DNA of 64,000 nucleotides from Prunella strophiata (lineage: Eukaryota > Chordata > Aves > Passeriformes > Prunellidae): NCBI GenBank assembly GCA_036583965.1, contig JAZBQD010000015.1, positions 86,193,309 through 86,257,308 of the forward strand, written 5' to 3'. The translations under genes were made by a program, and so were the position numbers. The notes under the pieces are model-generated. The model was not told the DNA's origin, did not search any database, and worked only from the letters and a program-made list of their open reading frames with translations. Positions within the stretch are counted from its first letter, which is position 1; each line of letters begins with the position of its first letter. Below are positions 1 to 12,302 of this stretch, piece after piece.

Positions 1-1614
1 TTATATCCACATTCAGGAAACAGTGTTATGAAATGCAGAGATGTTGTCCTTAAAAGCATTTTAAAAGGTTTTAATTCTATCATTATTTGGCTGAAAATGT
101 GCTGCTCAAGAGTCCTACCTAAGTCCAAGTTTCCCATGGTGTTGGCTGTAGATACTCAAGGAAAAGAAAGCTGATACAATTGCAGAAGCTCATTATATAA
201 CTTTACTTTGCACAGACTCCAGTATTCAAAATGTTTCCTTTTGTTATCAAGCAAAGAACTTCAAAGACCTTATGCACTGTAACAGATTTTGTTATCTTCC
301 CTTTGCTTTTGTATTTTGCTATGAATCATTTTTAAAATGTGTTGTGCTAAGACAACTTTTTTTCCCCCTAGTAACATTATTCCCCCACCCCTTTATTGGA
401 AAACATTACGGGAAAATTGATCCAGAAGGAAAGATACCTTTGATGATCTTGCACCTGTTCCCCAGACAATGAAGATGTTGGTAATATTCTCATAAAAACC
501 TGCCTTACAAATGTTTTAATTTAAATTAATTTTCCTGAGTAATAAACGACAGCAGCTAAAACTTATGAAGCTATTCAAAACTATTAAGTCAATGATTAAG
601 AAGGCATTAACGTCTCAAAAACTAATTAACTAGACTGCCAGTACATTGGAGTTGTGTACAGCTCCCAGGAACGTAGGAGCTCTGAAATACTTTGCAGAAA
701 TTTAGATTGCCATTTATCTTTTTCTGCCTGCTGCAACAGAGTTTGTTGAAGGGGGACTGAGGGAGGATACAGTAAGGTGGAGGGTGTATGCTGAGATTTT
801 CTGTTCTTACACCTGCCTGCATCTTGCCTTTGCACGTGGCTTTTTATTGGTGTGTGCCAATGTTCATCACTGGGTGAATCAAGGGCCAGCACAAAATTCC
901 TACTGCATTATGAACAACCCACTTAAAAAAAAATATACACTTTTCATTCAATATATTAGACAATCTATGTAAATAATTTTCAGTGTCCCACACCTGTCCT
1001 GCACAGCTCCTGGTGTCTACTAGAAAGCTGTCAAGAAAGGTAGTTGGCCAAATGTCATGAGGAACTGAGTTTAGAAAATTAGCTAATGTCATAGAAATAT
1101 TATTTGAATTAAAACTTGTCATGATGACTCAGTCACAAATCAAAAATCCTGTATCATCAAAAAGCTGTAAGGCTCTGAAAGCCACTGCAGATTCAGAGAT
1201 TTTGCTCTTCATATCATACGTAGCTTTCTGAAATTTTTCCTATTTCTCACAAAACCCCTTCTTGTAAGGCTAAAGACAACATCTTCCAAAGTACCTAAAT
1301 GAAAGGTACGCATACTTTACAGCTTAAGCCCTTTCATAGGCACAATTGCCTGAAGCCAAAGAAGCAGAGGCTTCTAGAATCTATGAAAAATCATTATATC
1401 AGTTGAGGAAATAAGTGACGCCGTCTCTGACTTGCTGTGCCCATCAATCCCAGTGCATTAAAGTTAAGCAGGAGCAAACCCCTCCTTGATTATCTGCACT
1501 TTTGATCTCTGGGTGTGTGACACTGATACATCTTTTCTGATGTCACTTTATTTTATCTAACAGAAGAGTCACAAACCTAAGTTCCTAAGGGAATAATGAG
1601 ATTAAGAGACATAC
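1..1614. other. Intron or 3' flank, no feature recognised
   Basis: AT-rich sequence downstream of the last visible exon. The next exon must begin with one base to complete an Arg or Ser codon. I found no candidate with good splice sites. Short open frames here show no protein-like composition. Confidence 0.6.
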
Positions 1615-1778
1615 CTCAAAAAATACAGGTACAATGTTGCTGATGAGATCATGAACAGGATGGTATAAAGCATCACTGTGATTAAGGCTCCAGGAACTCC
1701 TGACTCCCCTGCTCTTAGAAACACCCAGGAGAGTTTTGCAGCATCAGCAATGGGTTTCTCTACGCTGTTCCCAAATCG
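1615..1778 (-). CDS. Exon: membrane protein, hydrophobic helix near the C-terminal end of the visible part
   Basis: This 164 nt exon has a clean acceptor (a TTTTTTCTCCATGACAG-type tract) and a GAG|GTATGT donor. It begins in phase 0, directly after the Gly codon that ends the 5.2 kb exon, and leaves two bases (AG) for the next exon, which is outside the window or unseen. The peptide starts RFGNSVEKPIADAAKLSW, continues with a Gly/Pro-containing linker (ESGVPGAL), then an uninterrupted hydrophobic stretch of about 24 residues ending LYLYFL plus a partial Arg codon. It is the last exon visible before the window edge, so the C-terminus is missing. Confidence 0.85.
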
Positions 1779-4700
1779 CTGTCATGGAGAAAAAATCAAC
1801 ATAAGAAAATGTCACACTATAGAGACAAAAGAACATGAATCTCTATATAATAAGGATCTAAATGTAATTTGTGGGGCACACAGTCTGAAACTTAGGAGTC
1901 TGCTAGACAGAATTTGAAACGAAGCACAGGATGTGAAATAAACTATTTTCTAGCTTATTTCAGTACAATTAAAATCTACCATATAGAGGTGGCTTATTGG
2001 ACAAAACTCATGTCACAGTGAAAATGCTCAAAGTGAAAACTCTTCGTGTATTTCAGGACAAGTGGCAGGATCCGAAGGCTGAAATTTGTCTTTATGCAAT
2101 GACCAAGGAGGCATAATATTGAATTATTTATTTTCCAAAAATCTATTATTTTCCTTTTTTTATCTTTTTTCCCTCTTATCTAGTTCTTAAGAACTAGCTA
2201 CTGTATTGACATATTATTGCCCTCTGCTGGATCAATTTAGAAGAATTCAACTACATATCATGGGTCTTCTACTGCTCAGAACTAAAATAAATTCCTCTCT
2301 CCACTTTTGCCTTTTTAAAGTCACACAGCGACAGCCATATCCATACTAGTTTGTGTTGACACATTATTCAAGGATGTGAAACTATACCACCAAAGCATCC
2401 AGTGTCCATCATTCAGAGAGGATCTGTGACCTTTAGGCTTCAAGAAACCTGCACCTTTCTGAGCAACTTGCCTAGATTAACCCTTAGGAAGTGTCAAAAC
2501 TTTCTGCACATTTCTGGCTGTCTTGGTAATGATGTGCATAGTAAAAGAATGGACATAAAAAAGGACAACTACAAGTCCAGCTATTGAAGGACTGTGATTC
2601 TTGAGTACATTTTTGTTCTCTCTTCACCATTTGCAATCCTGTTAGGCTTCTGTCATGGAAATTGAAGGACCTAGGAGGCCAGTAATGACATATAAAGAAG
2701 AGTAACATATTTATTACAAAAATAATTGAATACTCTGATTCTCTTCTATCTCCCTGTCCCATCTTCTCTTCTTGGAAAAAAGAAAAAAAAGTAAAATAAA
2801 TAAATTTGCTGCTGCTTCTGCTTTCTTACTGAAGCAACTGTCTACCAAGGAAAATCCTCTGCACAGCAGTCACGTCCTGACATTCCTCCAGAGAGGCAAA
2901 AGTCTGAATGGCAAATAAGAATAAATTTCTCTCTTATCCAAGCAATTCTCTCTGGCAAAGCAAAAGTGGTGTGGGAGAACTTTACTTCTCTATACTTTTC
3001 TTCTAACAAAGGTACTCTGTCAATCTGTATATCTTCTGTGGTCCTTAAATACGTGATCCAAGAAAGATATCTTCATTTTAAATAGCTTAAATAACATTTG
3101 TCAACATCTCTCTCAGGTACTTTTCACACCACCACATGTGGTGGTCATGTGAGCCTTTTGCAGTGACTCCTGTTTTTCATAATGACACACATCCATGTGG
3201 CCAAAGAGGTGTTATTGTTCTCTGCATTTTGGAAGCCACAGACAGACAAAGTGAGTGAGGTCCCAGACAAAGTGAGTGAGGTCCCAGGAAAGCTCTGACA
3301 GAACAGGAACTTAAACTGCATGGGAATGTTTCCTATCCCTAAAACATCCTTCTACAAGCTGACAGTAAATGAAATTTGAAATAACACATTTGACACAGCA
3401 TTTTGGACTATGACTTGAAACCCCCCCCCAAAATATGCAACTGCTCTCTAGCTTTTCCTTAACAATAAAAAGCATTAGTTAGTAAACACAGAAAACTTTG
3501 TCTCCAGGGCTATCTGTCATCTTTCATAAGTATTAAGGCCATTTTGAATACTAAAATACATTCTAGCACTAAAATAACTCATATTACCACAACACAGTAT
3601 TTTAAAAAGGCTTGATCTAAAATAGATTGGCAAGCAAATCTGAAATAGCTGCTGAAAGAATGCCAAGAGAAAAAAAATTACAAATGCAATAATGAAAACA
3701 CATGCAAGAGATATAGTTTCATTTTGGAAAGGATACATACAGTATATTGTGTAATATTTGGACAAATGAGTTTCTACCAAAGATAATCTTGGTGGGTAAG
3801 ACTGCCAAATTTTCAATATGAAGTACAGAGAAGTGTGTGCATTTTTAACACTTTAATGAAAAACTAAGTTATTTTACTTGTATCTCACGTTTCCCCCTGA
3901 CCAAGTGCTATTTGAAATTGATAAGTAATCCAGTCTGTGTAGAACTGAGCATAATTCCACTGAAGTCAATGGAAACGATTTTCTCAATGCAAGTGTGGGA
4001 AAGATAAGGCAGATCCTCATCCTCTCTTCCAGTTTTTATTAATACACCAGTATTAGAGGGGATAAAAAATCCATTTAAACTTTTCAGTATTCCTACCCTG
4101 GTTATTGAGGAAATGCACCTTTTTCTTTTAGGAAAAAAAAAAAATCTTAATCTGAATAATTACAATTAAAATTCAAAACTGTGATATTTAATATCATGAA
4201 ATTTAAAAACAAATAAATAAATGCAGGCGGCCTAAGTGAAAAATAGAGAGTGCTGCCACATGCCTAAAGTATTGCAATTACCTCTCAAATGAGCTCAAAT
4301 TAAATTTCTTGAAGAGCTCAATTTTAATTTTCAAAACCACTGCAATGGAAAACATTGTGTAAAGAGTGAAAAATCACCTGCAGAGCACAGGTTAGATGAC
4401 AAAGAACCAGAGACCTAAGAAAACCTGATCCACAACAAGACCTGTAGATAAATGCTTCATCTGCAGTGAGCAACAGAAACACAGATGACTTTGAAAGACC
4501 AGCAAGGGCAGAAGAGGAGCAATAGCACAACCCCAGAAAATATCTCAGCATCCTGCAACTATTGAAAGGAGCCTGTGTCACATACACAGTTAGACCCAAA
4601 TTTGAAATGTGTGCTCTGGGATACTGAGCATTATCTCAGATGTGATAAAAGTCTGCAGCCACCCAAGAACAGCTGGGCTACACAGCACATACACAGGCAC

Positions 4701-5230
4701 AGACAGAGTTGGGAACTTTGCTCTCCTGTTTTTACATATGATGAAACTCTCTCCTGAAAGATGTCTGTCTTTCAATCTCACAAGTCTTTTTAGGTGTGCC
4801 AGTAAATTATATTAACTACCTTCCATGTCAGAGAAGTGCATGATAACCTCCATTTTTTTCATTTTGTCTGTTTCAATGCGTAGAAAAATCTGAAGCATTA
4901 ATAATTAGGATTGCTCATTAAACCATCCCCATTAACATCCAAAATTGCAGCAATTCTTTTCAAAGCAGATGCAATCACTCCAGCAGTGGATTTACTTTCT
5001 TATCTCCAAATATGGCTTGTACAGTGCTCTTAATTTTATGCAGGAACACAGTGACTCCATTAGATGGGAATTTTGTTAATAAAAAGGTAATGTATAACAT
5101 TATTATTTAATTTCTTTTTAACTTTCATGTTCCATTGCCAGGGGTGGATTTTCATATCTTTCAGTGATTCACTGAATAAAACAAACTTCTACGTCAAGTT
5201 CTCATGTCCAAGTTATTTTAAGTGACTCAC
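1779..5230. other. Intron between the 5.4 kb and 1.7 kb exons
   Basis: About 3.5 kb of intron. It holds an 18 bp palindrome (3128-3145), a 21 bp tandem duplication (3243-3284) and a possible old MIR-like fragment around 3205-3330. A motif near 3958 (CACTGAAGTCAATGG) resembles old amniote interspersed repeats. Confidence 0.7.
3243..3284. repeat. Two tandem copies of a 21 bp unit
   Basis: The unit CAGACAAAGTGAGTGAGGTCC occurs twice head to tail without mismatch, indicating a recent local duplication. Confidence 0.95.
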
Positions 5231-5483
5231 CCCCAGGAATGAATCCACTACAAACACTGCCAAGGGGTCTAGCACTGTCCATAGTCCCATAGCTATGATA
5301 AACTTTGACAAGAAGGAAGGGAATGAGTCAAACAGCTGCTGACAGCCCCATCTGATCAGCACCATGAGAAGCAGTCCTGCATTCAAGGTTAGGGGTCCCA
5401 CCACAACCATGGCCAACTCTTCACTGGTGTGCAGCAAGGAGTTCTGGTAGCACAGTTCCACAGTGTGAGGGAAGAGCTGGAAT
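5231..5483 (-). CDS. Exon: membrane protein, two hydrophobic helices
   Basis: The 253 nt exon follows a strong polypyrimidine acceptor (CTTTTGCTTGTTCACAG) and ends GGG|GTGAGT, a strong donor. Its first base completes the Lys codon left open by the 7.4 kb exon. The peptide begins FQLFPHTVELCYQNSLL, then has a hydrophobic helix around residues 28-48 (LAMVVVGPLTLNAGLLLMVL) and a second around residues 60-82 (KFIIAMGLWTVLDPLAVFVV). An Arg-Trp-Gly-Cys segment lies between them. Spacing of the helices suggests a hairpin through the membrane. The reading frame is closed at both ends by splice sites rather than stops, so this is an internal exon. Confidence 0.92.
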
Positions 5484-7358
5484 CTGTGAACAAGCAAAAG
5501 GAGAGTGTTAGTCTGTGCTCCTGAGCAAGCCATTGAAAGAAGGTAGGATCATGCATGTGATGCATTGTAAAGTTGCATCCCTATCTGGGTCACAACTTTT
5601 GCATTGTAAAGTTGCATCCCTATCTGGGTCACAACACTCTGACCAAAAACTCTGTGAAGCTGGTCAGAAAAAACCAAACTTCCTCCTCCTCCTGTCTCTG
5701 CATCCTTGGATCTCCTCTGACTCTCAGTTCCCTGGGTACACATCCAGGCTCTAGGGATTGTTCAGGAAAGGCTGTAGGAAGGTGTTACCTCCCAATTGCA
5801 CCAACATGAGCACAGGCCGCAGGAGCTCACCCATCTCTGCACAGCAGCACCTTTGGGCACTGCACAAATCAGGAAGTGTGCTGTGGAAGACACAGCTGTT
5901 AGCACACTGAAAATGACTGGAAATGTCCCTCTTGCCACCATGAGATGGTGGGATTTGCAAAGCTCATACCACAAGCAAGTTTGCTGGCACTGTAAGAGAC
6001 AGAACAGCATGGCATTGTGAGCTACACACAGATAATGAAATTTGAGGCAAAAAAATTCAGTCAATTGAAACAGTTTAAATTCTGCTCCTAACTAAAGGTG
6101 AAGTGGTTTGATTCTCACTCTGTTCCCTGCTTGTGAGTGCTACCACTACATTAGGCAGGACTAGAGAGTGCTCAGTGCAGTCTCATTGTTCAGGCTCACA
6201 GTTACAGACTGGGATGCTGATTCAGGGCATTTTGGCTTGAGACCATTATCCTTTATCTAGCTGACTGCCTGGGACAGCTGTGACTAGTGGCTTTGAACAT
6301 GACCACCACTCTCTCATGCATTGCTTCCTTCTGTTGAGTTCCCTTTGTTTTCACAGACTTGATGCTTGGCCTCCCAGAAGTTTTAGTGCCAGCTGGCTAA
6401 GTTGACAGTGGCTGTGCAAGGCCAGAAGTGAGAGATGGCTGGCTTTGCATTAAGATCTAGAAGACCACCTTAACAACACCCAGCACTGTTCAGAGTCTGC
6501 TCAGACACCTTGTTCAAATTTCAGCCAATAATCAATACCACTACTACACCAGACATAGGTCAGAGAGTTACATATTACTGGCTCATACTGACTGATTCAG
6601 GTTTATGTGATGCTTTAAGGTGAATAAAAGAAAAGAAAAAGGTTTCTATCAGAGAAATATTTTCTTTCCTAAGCATGATGGAAACTTTTTGCTCTGTAAA
6701 ACCCTTCTCTGCCACACAGAAACATGAATAGAGTCAGGTATTTATCACCTAGTGGGCTTGTACTCCATCTTTGGATTTTTTCATGCCAGGTAATGACAAG
6801 CAATGATTTTCCTGCAACACTAGAGAGAGGTCTAATTCCTGAGCTAAAGTCAATGTATTATACAGTTAAAATATGTCAACTCATTGCAGTACTCACAGTG
6901 AAACTGATATGTCAAAGTTAAATTCTTATAAGTATTTTACTCATAGATCACTTTGGTAGCATGAAATATGATTTAAATACTTCTTCCATTTTGTGCACTC
7001 CTTAGGCATTTTGAAATACTTTATCCAAAGTGATAAATTATTCTTCTGGAAGATACATAACCTGCTGAGTATCTCAGATGGGAGAGAGGTAGGCATGACA
7101 CAAGATACACAAATGGACATGTCATGTTCTGGGTTTAAAGTTCACATTACTAACACCTTCACCTGACATGCACATTTGCATATTAGATCACTGGACTCTG
7201 GATTCAGTCCTTGTTCTCTTAGCTTCTGCAGGGGCTTACATGTTGAGCTCTCAGCATGAGTCTTAGCCATCAGTCCTCCTCATAGTGCAAACGATCTGCT
7301 TTGAATCAAGCTATTTGGAGAAATATCCTTACAGAGAAAACAGGGTTGCAGGACTTAC
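5484..7358. other. Intron between the 7.4 kb and 5.4 kb exons
   Basis: About 1.9 kb. Apart from the 39 bp tandem duplication at 5562-5635, no repeat or RNA gene was recognised. Confidence 0.7.
5562..5635. repeat. 39 bp tandem duplication just upstream of the 5.4 kb exon
   Basis: The segment starting GCATTGTAAAGTTGCATCC repeats with a period of 39 bp (5562 and 5601); the second copy is complete for 35 bp. Identity looks perfect. It lies about 80 bp beyond the acceptor of the exon at 5231-5483. Confidence 0.95.
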
Positions 7359-7580
7359 TTTGCAACTGGAACTGAGATGGCCCGAAGGAAGAGCCACTGG
7401 CTCAAATAATGCAGGTAAAGCCTCAGGAACCAAAGCAAAACCACCAGCAATGCGAGCAGCCAGAAGTCCCTGGAGCGCCAGCGTGTGGCTCCCAGCTCTG
7501 ATAAGGCTGAGTACACCACAAAATGGAAACGCTCCACAACCTGCCTGGACAGTTTCACCTCAGCAGCAGCAGAGCGGCAG
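7359..7580 (-). CDS. Exon: membrane protein, charged linker then a long hydrophobic helix
   Basis: The 222 nt exon has acceptor CATGTATTTCTAG and an excellent donor GCAAA|GTAAGT. The peptide begins with Cys-Arg-Ser and an Ala-rich charged segment (AAAEVKLSRQVVERFHFVVY), then a basic turn (ATRWRSRDF), then a strongly hydrophobic helix (WLLALLVVLLWFLRLYLHYL) followed by SQWLFLRAISVPVAK. The entry phase needs two bases from an upstream exon; the exit phase fits the 5.4 kb exon exactly. Compositional bias (Leu/Trp-rich helix, GC-richer than surrounding intron) supports real coding sequence. Confidence 0.92.
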
Positions 7581-10022
7581 CTAGAAATACATGGAGACAA
7601 AACAAAGAGTCATTTGTAAAAGCACATAAGAAGCAGCAGTTGCAGAGTCCTGCTATACAGATAATGTAGCACAGGTTCTGATCAAAACTTTTGGTTAAAC
7701 AATGCATCTGACATTAAAAAAACAAAAAAATATATTTTTTTTTACCCATGGCAGTCTAGGTGAGAGGTGGCCTTCTCCAAGAAATCATGCCACCACTTTT
7801 AAAAGGACAACAAATCACATTTAAAACAAAGTTTTTAAAAGCCTTTTGGTTTCATTTTTATTTTAATTTTTCTCACAAATTGTTCTCTGAGGAGCACTTT
7901 ATCACTTGTTTTCCTTCTGAGAAAATGGTAAAAGGACTTGTCATATTTGTACTGAAAAGTATTAATTTTACTGAAAACCTGTGAACAGCTTTTTGGCATT
8001 TGGGTAAGAGCACTTTAGTCAAAATATTTCAGGACACAATGTGGGCTAAAACTCCTCTTTAGTCTCAAGTGAAAGAGAAAATAGAAAGGAACTTTTGCTG
8101 TAAAGGATTCTGCTGCTGAGGGTGGCGTGATTTTCCCTTTAAGCTAATTACTGTAGTGCTTCAAAGGAGGTCGAGGGAGGAAATTAGATGCCGAGATGCA
8201 GCCTTGGCATTATGTTTCCCAGAAATTGGAGTCTCTCAGCTGATTCAGAGCTGAAAAGACAGTAGCTTCTTTGACCTTTTAAAACTTCTAACTGCTATGC
8301 TTATTTCCACTGATTTAAATGACTAAGCAGCTGAGATGCACAACTCTAGGACTGAATATGATGTCATCATGGTCAAACTGTTATTTATATTGATTAAGGC
8401 TTCTGAAAGTTCAGAAATATAAAGGTCTTTTTGTGGAAGAAAACATGCTGGCTTTTTAAAGTGTAGCATGTGACTGAAGAAGAAGCAGAAGACACACTTG
8501 CACTTGTATTTTGTGCTCTTTTAAAGACCTTTCCTGTCTACACATATTTCTTAAGTAGCTATGTACGTTTCTTTCTCCAGCAGAGAACTGTGAATAGCAA
8601 TAGAGAAGAAACTTTAAAAGTTTCTACATTTAGTCTAGGTTTCAATGAGAAGGAAAAACTACCCCCCCAAATTTGCCAGCCATAAGGCTGGATTTTGAGA
8701 CCAGCCATGGCAACACGTTACTCCTGATCCTCAGCATTGAGCAGGATGCAGGTGGAGGAGATGGCAGGCTGTCAGTCAGCCCCTTTGCTCATGAGAAGGC
8801 TCAGGCTTTAGTAACATGGTTGGAGAAGGAGAGGACGAGAAGTTGTCAGGGGCACAGCACCAAAAAATAGGGTTTGGGTCACTAAAGGCCTCAAGTACAA
8901 ATAACTAAAGCTTCTCACAGAAAGATCTGTTGGGCTGAGAAAGCTGATTCCTGCAGTGATTGTAGGTTGATCTGTCAGGGGTTTTGAAGGTTTTTTGAAG
9001 TTATGTAGCCCATTTTGCTTATGTCCTAATCAGTCACAAAGTCCTACTTTAGAGAAGGGCCACATCACAAATGACCTTCCTTATGTTGTAATTATTTTCC
9101 CACAGCAGCCTACAGGAACATCACAACACATTTCATTAACATTATGAATTCATAGTCTGGGCTTGTGTGAGAAAGAGACAAAGAAAAATGTAAAATAAGA
9201 AATATAATTGACTGTGGTATTACACTACAATAACCATGGAATTCTAAATGTTCTGAACTCTGCAGCTAGATTGCACTACATTTCCTTTCATATAAAGAAG
9301 TTTTGTCATCCTTAATAGCTTCCATCAAATTTACTCTTAAAGCATTCACTCTTAGAGAAAAGTTAATACGGCAGGATTAACCACACTGTATTTTAGTTAG
9401 ACCAAAAAGTTTATTTGTGAAACAAAAACAAAAACAAAAAAAAAAAAAAAAAAAAAAGAAAAAAAGAAAAAAGAATACTCTTAGCTCATAATACTCATCC
9501 TTCATCAAACAAGCAGAATTACATAGACGTTCCATCCAGCCTCACCCATGTGAGAAATCCACATCCTACAGGGATCACTGCCAATCTTCATCTCTGTGCC
9601 AAGAGCACAAGTAATCATGTATATTTAAAAAAAAATTGGATTTATCTCAGTACTTCATTTTATGTAAGAATCATCTTCTACTAGGTCATTTAGTCTCAAT
9701 TTACTAATTGAAGCTACCTCTAAATAAGCAACACCAGAACTAAATATTCAATGGACCACCTGTAAAATATTTCAAGAATGTAAAAATCCTTCCTCCAACC
9801 CAACACACAAATGGAGAAGGAGACCACACAGCTCAGAGCACTGAAAATACTCAATCCTTTTTCATTCATGGGAGTCCTGGAGCACCAGGAATACTGAAAA
9901 ACCCTGGTGACCAAAACAATTGGTTGGGAAGGTGAATAAAGCCCTTGCAGCATGACCTCCCAGTGCAATCAGTATTTTCACAGGAGCTCCATGAGCACAC
10001 TTGCTCCAGCTCTGTCACTCAC
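7581..10022. other. Intron, with an A-rich tract near 9421
   Basis: About 2.4 kb of intron sequence. The only clear element is the A-rich run at 9421-9474. A short segment near 9545-9600 has a plausible acceptor and donor but the wrong exit phase for the 7.4 kb exon. Confidence 0.6.
9421..9474 (+). repeat. A-rich low-complexity tract
   Basis: Runs of A broken by single C or G. No poly-A signal or target-site duplication was seen beside it. Confidence 0.9.
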
Positions 10023-10086
10023 TGTGTGGAAGCTGCTTCTGTAGGCAGTGTGAGCACACCATACAAAGTGTGGCTATGGGACTTCC
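10023..10086 (-). CDS. Tentative exon linking the 31 kb and 7.4 kb exons
   Basis: This 64 nt segment was found by phase search. The 31 kb exon ends with one loose base and the 7.4 kb exon needs two bases before it, so the missing piece must start with two bases and end with two. The segment meets that rule, with acceptor CCTAAACCTTAG behind a pyrimidine-rich tract and a near-consensus donor CACACA|GTGAGT. It would encode KSHSHTLYGVLTLPTEAAST plus partial codons. Its sequence is not recognisable on its own, and a wholly different exon in the 20 kb interval could be the true one. Confidence 0.35.
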
Positions 10087-12219
10087 CTAAGGTTTAGGCA
10101 GCAATGAAAATACTCAATATGTGCTTCCATCACTCCATTGCTCCACAGACTGCTCCCACTTTCAAGAGGTCAAAAGAGAGCTGATGTCTTCTACTGTGTT
10201 ATCCCTGCTGAGATGCTGGCTCTGTCAGCCATGGGAATCCATCTGCTCTACAAACTTATAAATGAAATTAGAGAAATTCAGAATGTGCTCACTTATCAAA
10301 CCCAAAAGCCTTCCACGGAATGACCGTGCTTAAACCAGCAGAGCAGCATCTATGATGTCTTTCCTTAGCTGCACCTTTCCTCTGAAAAAAGCAATAGCAG
10401 CCCAGAAACTCCACAGAAACCCAAGTTCGTTGGAAGTCAAAGAAATCAAGAAAAATATGTCCATTGGGTAGAATCAAAAGATATTTGTTTTTATTTTTGT
10501 AACAGCAATTATCCTTTTTAAGACTTCATGATTTTCATCAAATGCCTTGATCACAATTTTCTGCTCTAAAATGGAAATTAAGCACTTCATTGTTTAACTT
10601 GTTGGAAGTCCAGATTCTGAATGTCACTTTTGAGCTAGGTTACACTTCCCTGTGACTGTGTAACACCTTGACATGAGCACCATCAGCCAGTGGTAGAAAC
10701 TGGTGGAAAATGTAGCCTACACAGTGACTCAGTGAAAATCCCAGCCCATAACTGGAATATCTTCATTTTCTTTAAAACAAATTCAGTTGGCCCCAACTTA
10801 CTTGTGAGTTTCAGGAAACTGCTCCTGAGTACTCATTAATCATGCTGTAAGGCTGTTTACTGGTTGCCACTTCAAAACACTAGGCTTAAATGACCTCTCT
10901 TATTGACTTTTTTGAAAAATGAAGAAAGGAAGAGGTAGAAACATGAAATGAAATGCACCAAACAAGTGGAAACAGTCCCTTTAAATACTTTTAGCTGGTG
11001 TTAGTAGTAAAAGCTTGGGGGTGGAGTGACAATGCTGGCAGATACAATTTTCAGAAGAGATTTATATAAAGTTGCTGTAGGGCAGAGAGCATGAGTATTA
11101 CTTTTCAAAAACAAAATAACCCCTCCACCCACAAAAAAACCAAACCTTAACCCTTGGGTGAAAACTATATAAGGTTCCAAACGAGAAGCCACTTGAGCAA
11201 TGGATTTATCCATGATTCCTTGGATTACTGGTAAGTAATTTGGCTGAATGTTTTTGTTCTAGGGCATTAGTTTTGCATTTTTCCTTGGGAAATGCTGCAG
11301 TAACAAACAGCAGAGACTGAATTACCATAAAAGCAGGTCAATTATTTCTATGGAAATTGTTCAGAAGGAAAGAAACGATGCACAGATTCTCTTAAGCTGC
11401 ACTTGATGATGATGACAGAAAAGTAATGGCTGATAGAAGGCAGTGTGTACTGTTGGGTGACAGCTTTGTTGCTGACAAACTACGGTGAACATTTGTATAA
11501 TGCACTGCAAGGCTGGCACTTAGAACTGATGGCAGGGTAGATCCTCAGCTGATGCAACCCTCCTTACTCCAGAGCTACACTGGTGCTCACCAGCTGAGGT
11601 ATTCAGGATCTATCCTGAATGTATATATTATTTACATTGCATAAAATAAGGCAAAATAAATGTTTCCTCATCACCCATACAGACAGAGAAGATTTAAAGA
11701 GCCAATACACACACAGATTAGTTTATGCAAATTACCTTCAGGGAATCATATGCAGTCCTTATAGCCCAAGAGTCAGTGCAACACATTTACCCAGTTCACA
11801 AATAAAAAAGACCCCTCCACACCACCACCCTAAATGGTAGGTATTTAAACACAGCCCTTTATGGCTTACCAACAGAAATGAAGATGCAGGAAAGGCTGCC
11901 CAGCGTTACTACCATGAAATGTTATCACTTTTAGGGTAAAATCACACCTGTATCTGAAGGCACATCCAAAATTAGTACACTAATACATGTAACCCTTCAA
12001 ATGGAAACCAGTTCCAAGCACCACGGATGAAGCATGAGGCAAAAGAGAATATGGTTTGTTCCACTGTGCACAACATAAACATATTTATAAAACACATAAT
12101 TTTATTATTGTTAGAAGGACTTTATTATTATTCCCTCTGCATAATATTCTTCCTTTTCAAGGCTCATACTGCATTACAAAGAAATTGTCTTTATCCCAGG
12201 CCGTATGGAGATGACACAA

Positions 12220-12302
12220 ATGACTTTGCCCAATAAGCCAACGGCAGAGCTGCGAACCAAGCTCTGCTGAGTTACAGTCCATTATTCTACCCACTGGATT
12301 CC
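12220..12302 (+). repeat. MIR-like old SINE fragment
   Basis: The order of motifs (GACTTTGCCCA, then GGCAGAGCTGCGAACCAAG, then CTCTGCTGAGTTACAG, then TTCTACCCACTGGATT) follows the core-to-3' layout of MIR-type SINEs, with the usual heavy divergence. The assignment is from memory of the consensus and not from an alignment. Confidence 0.45.
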
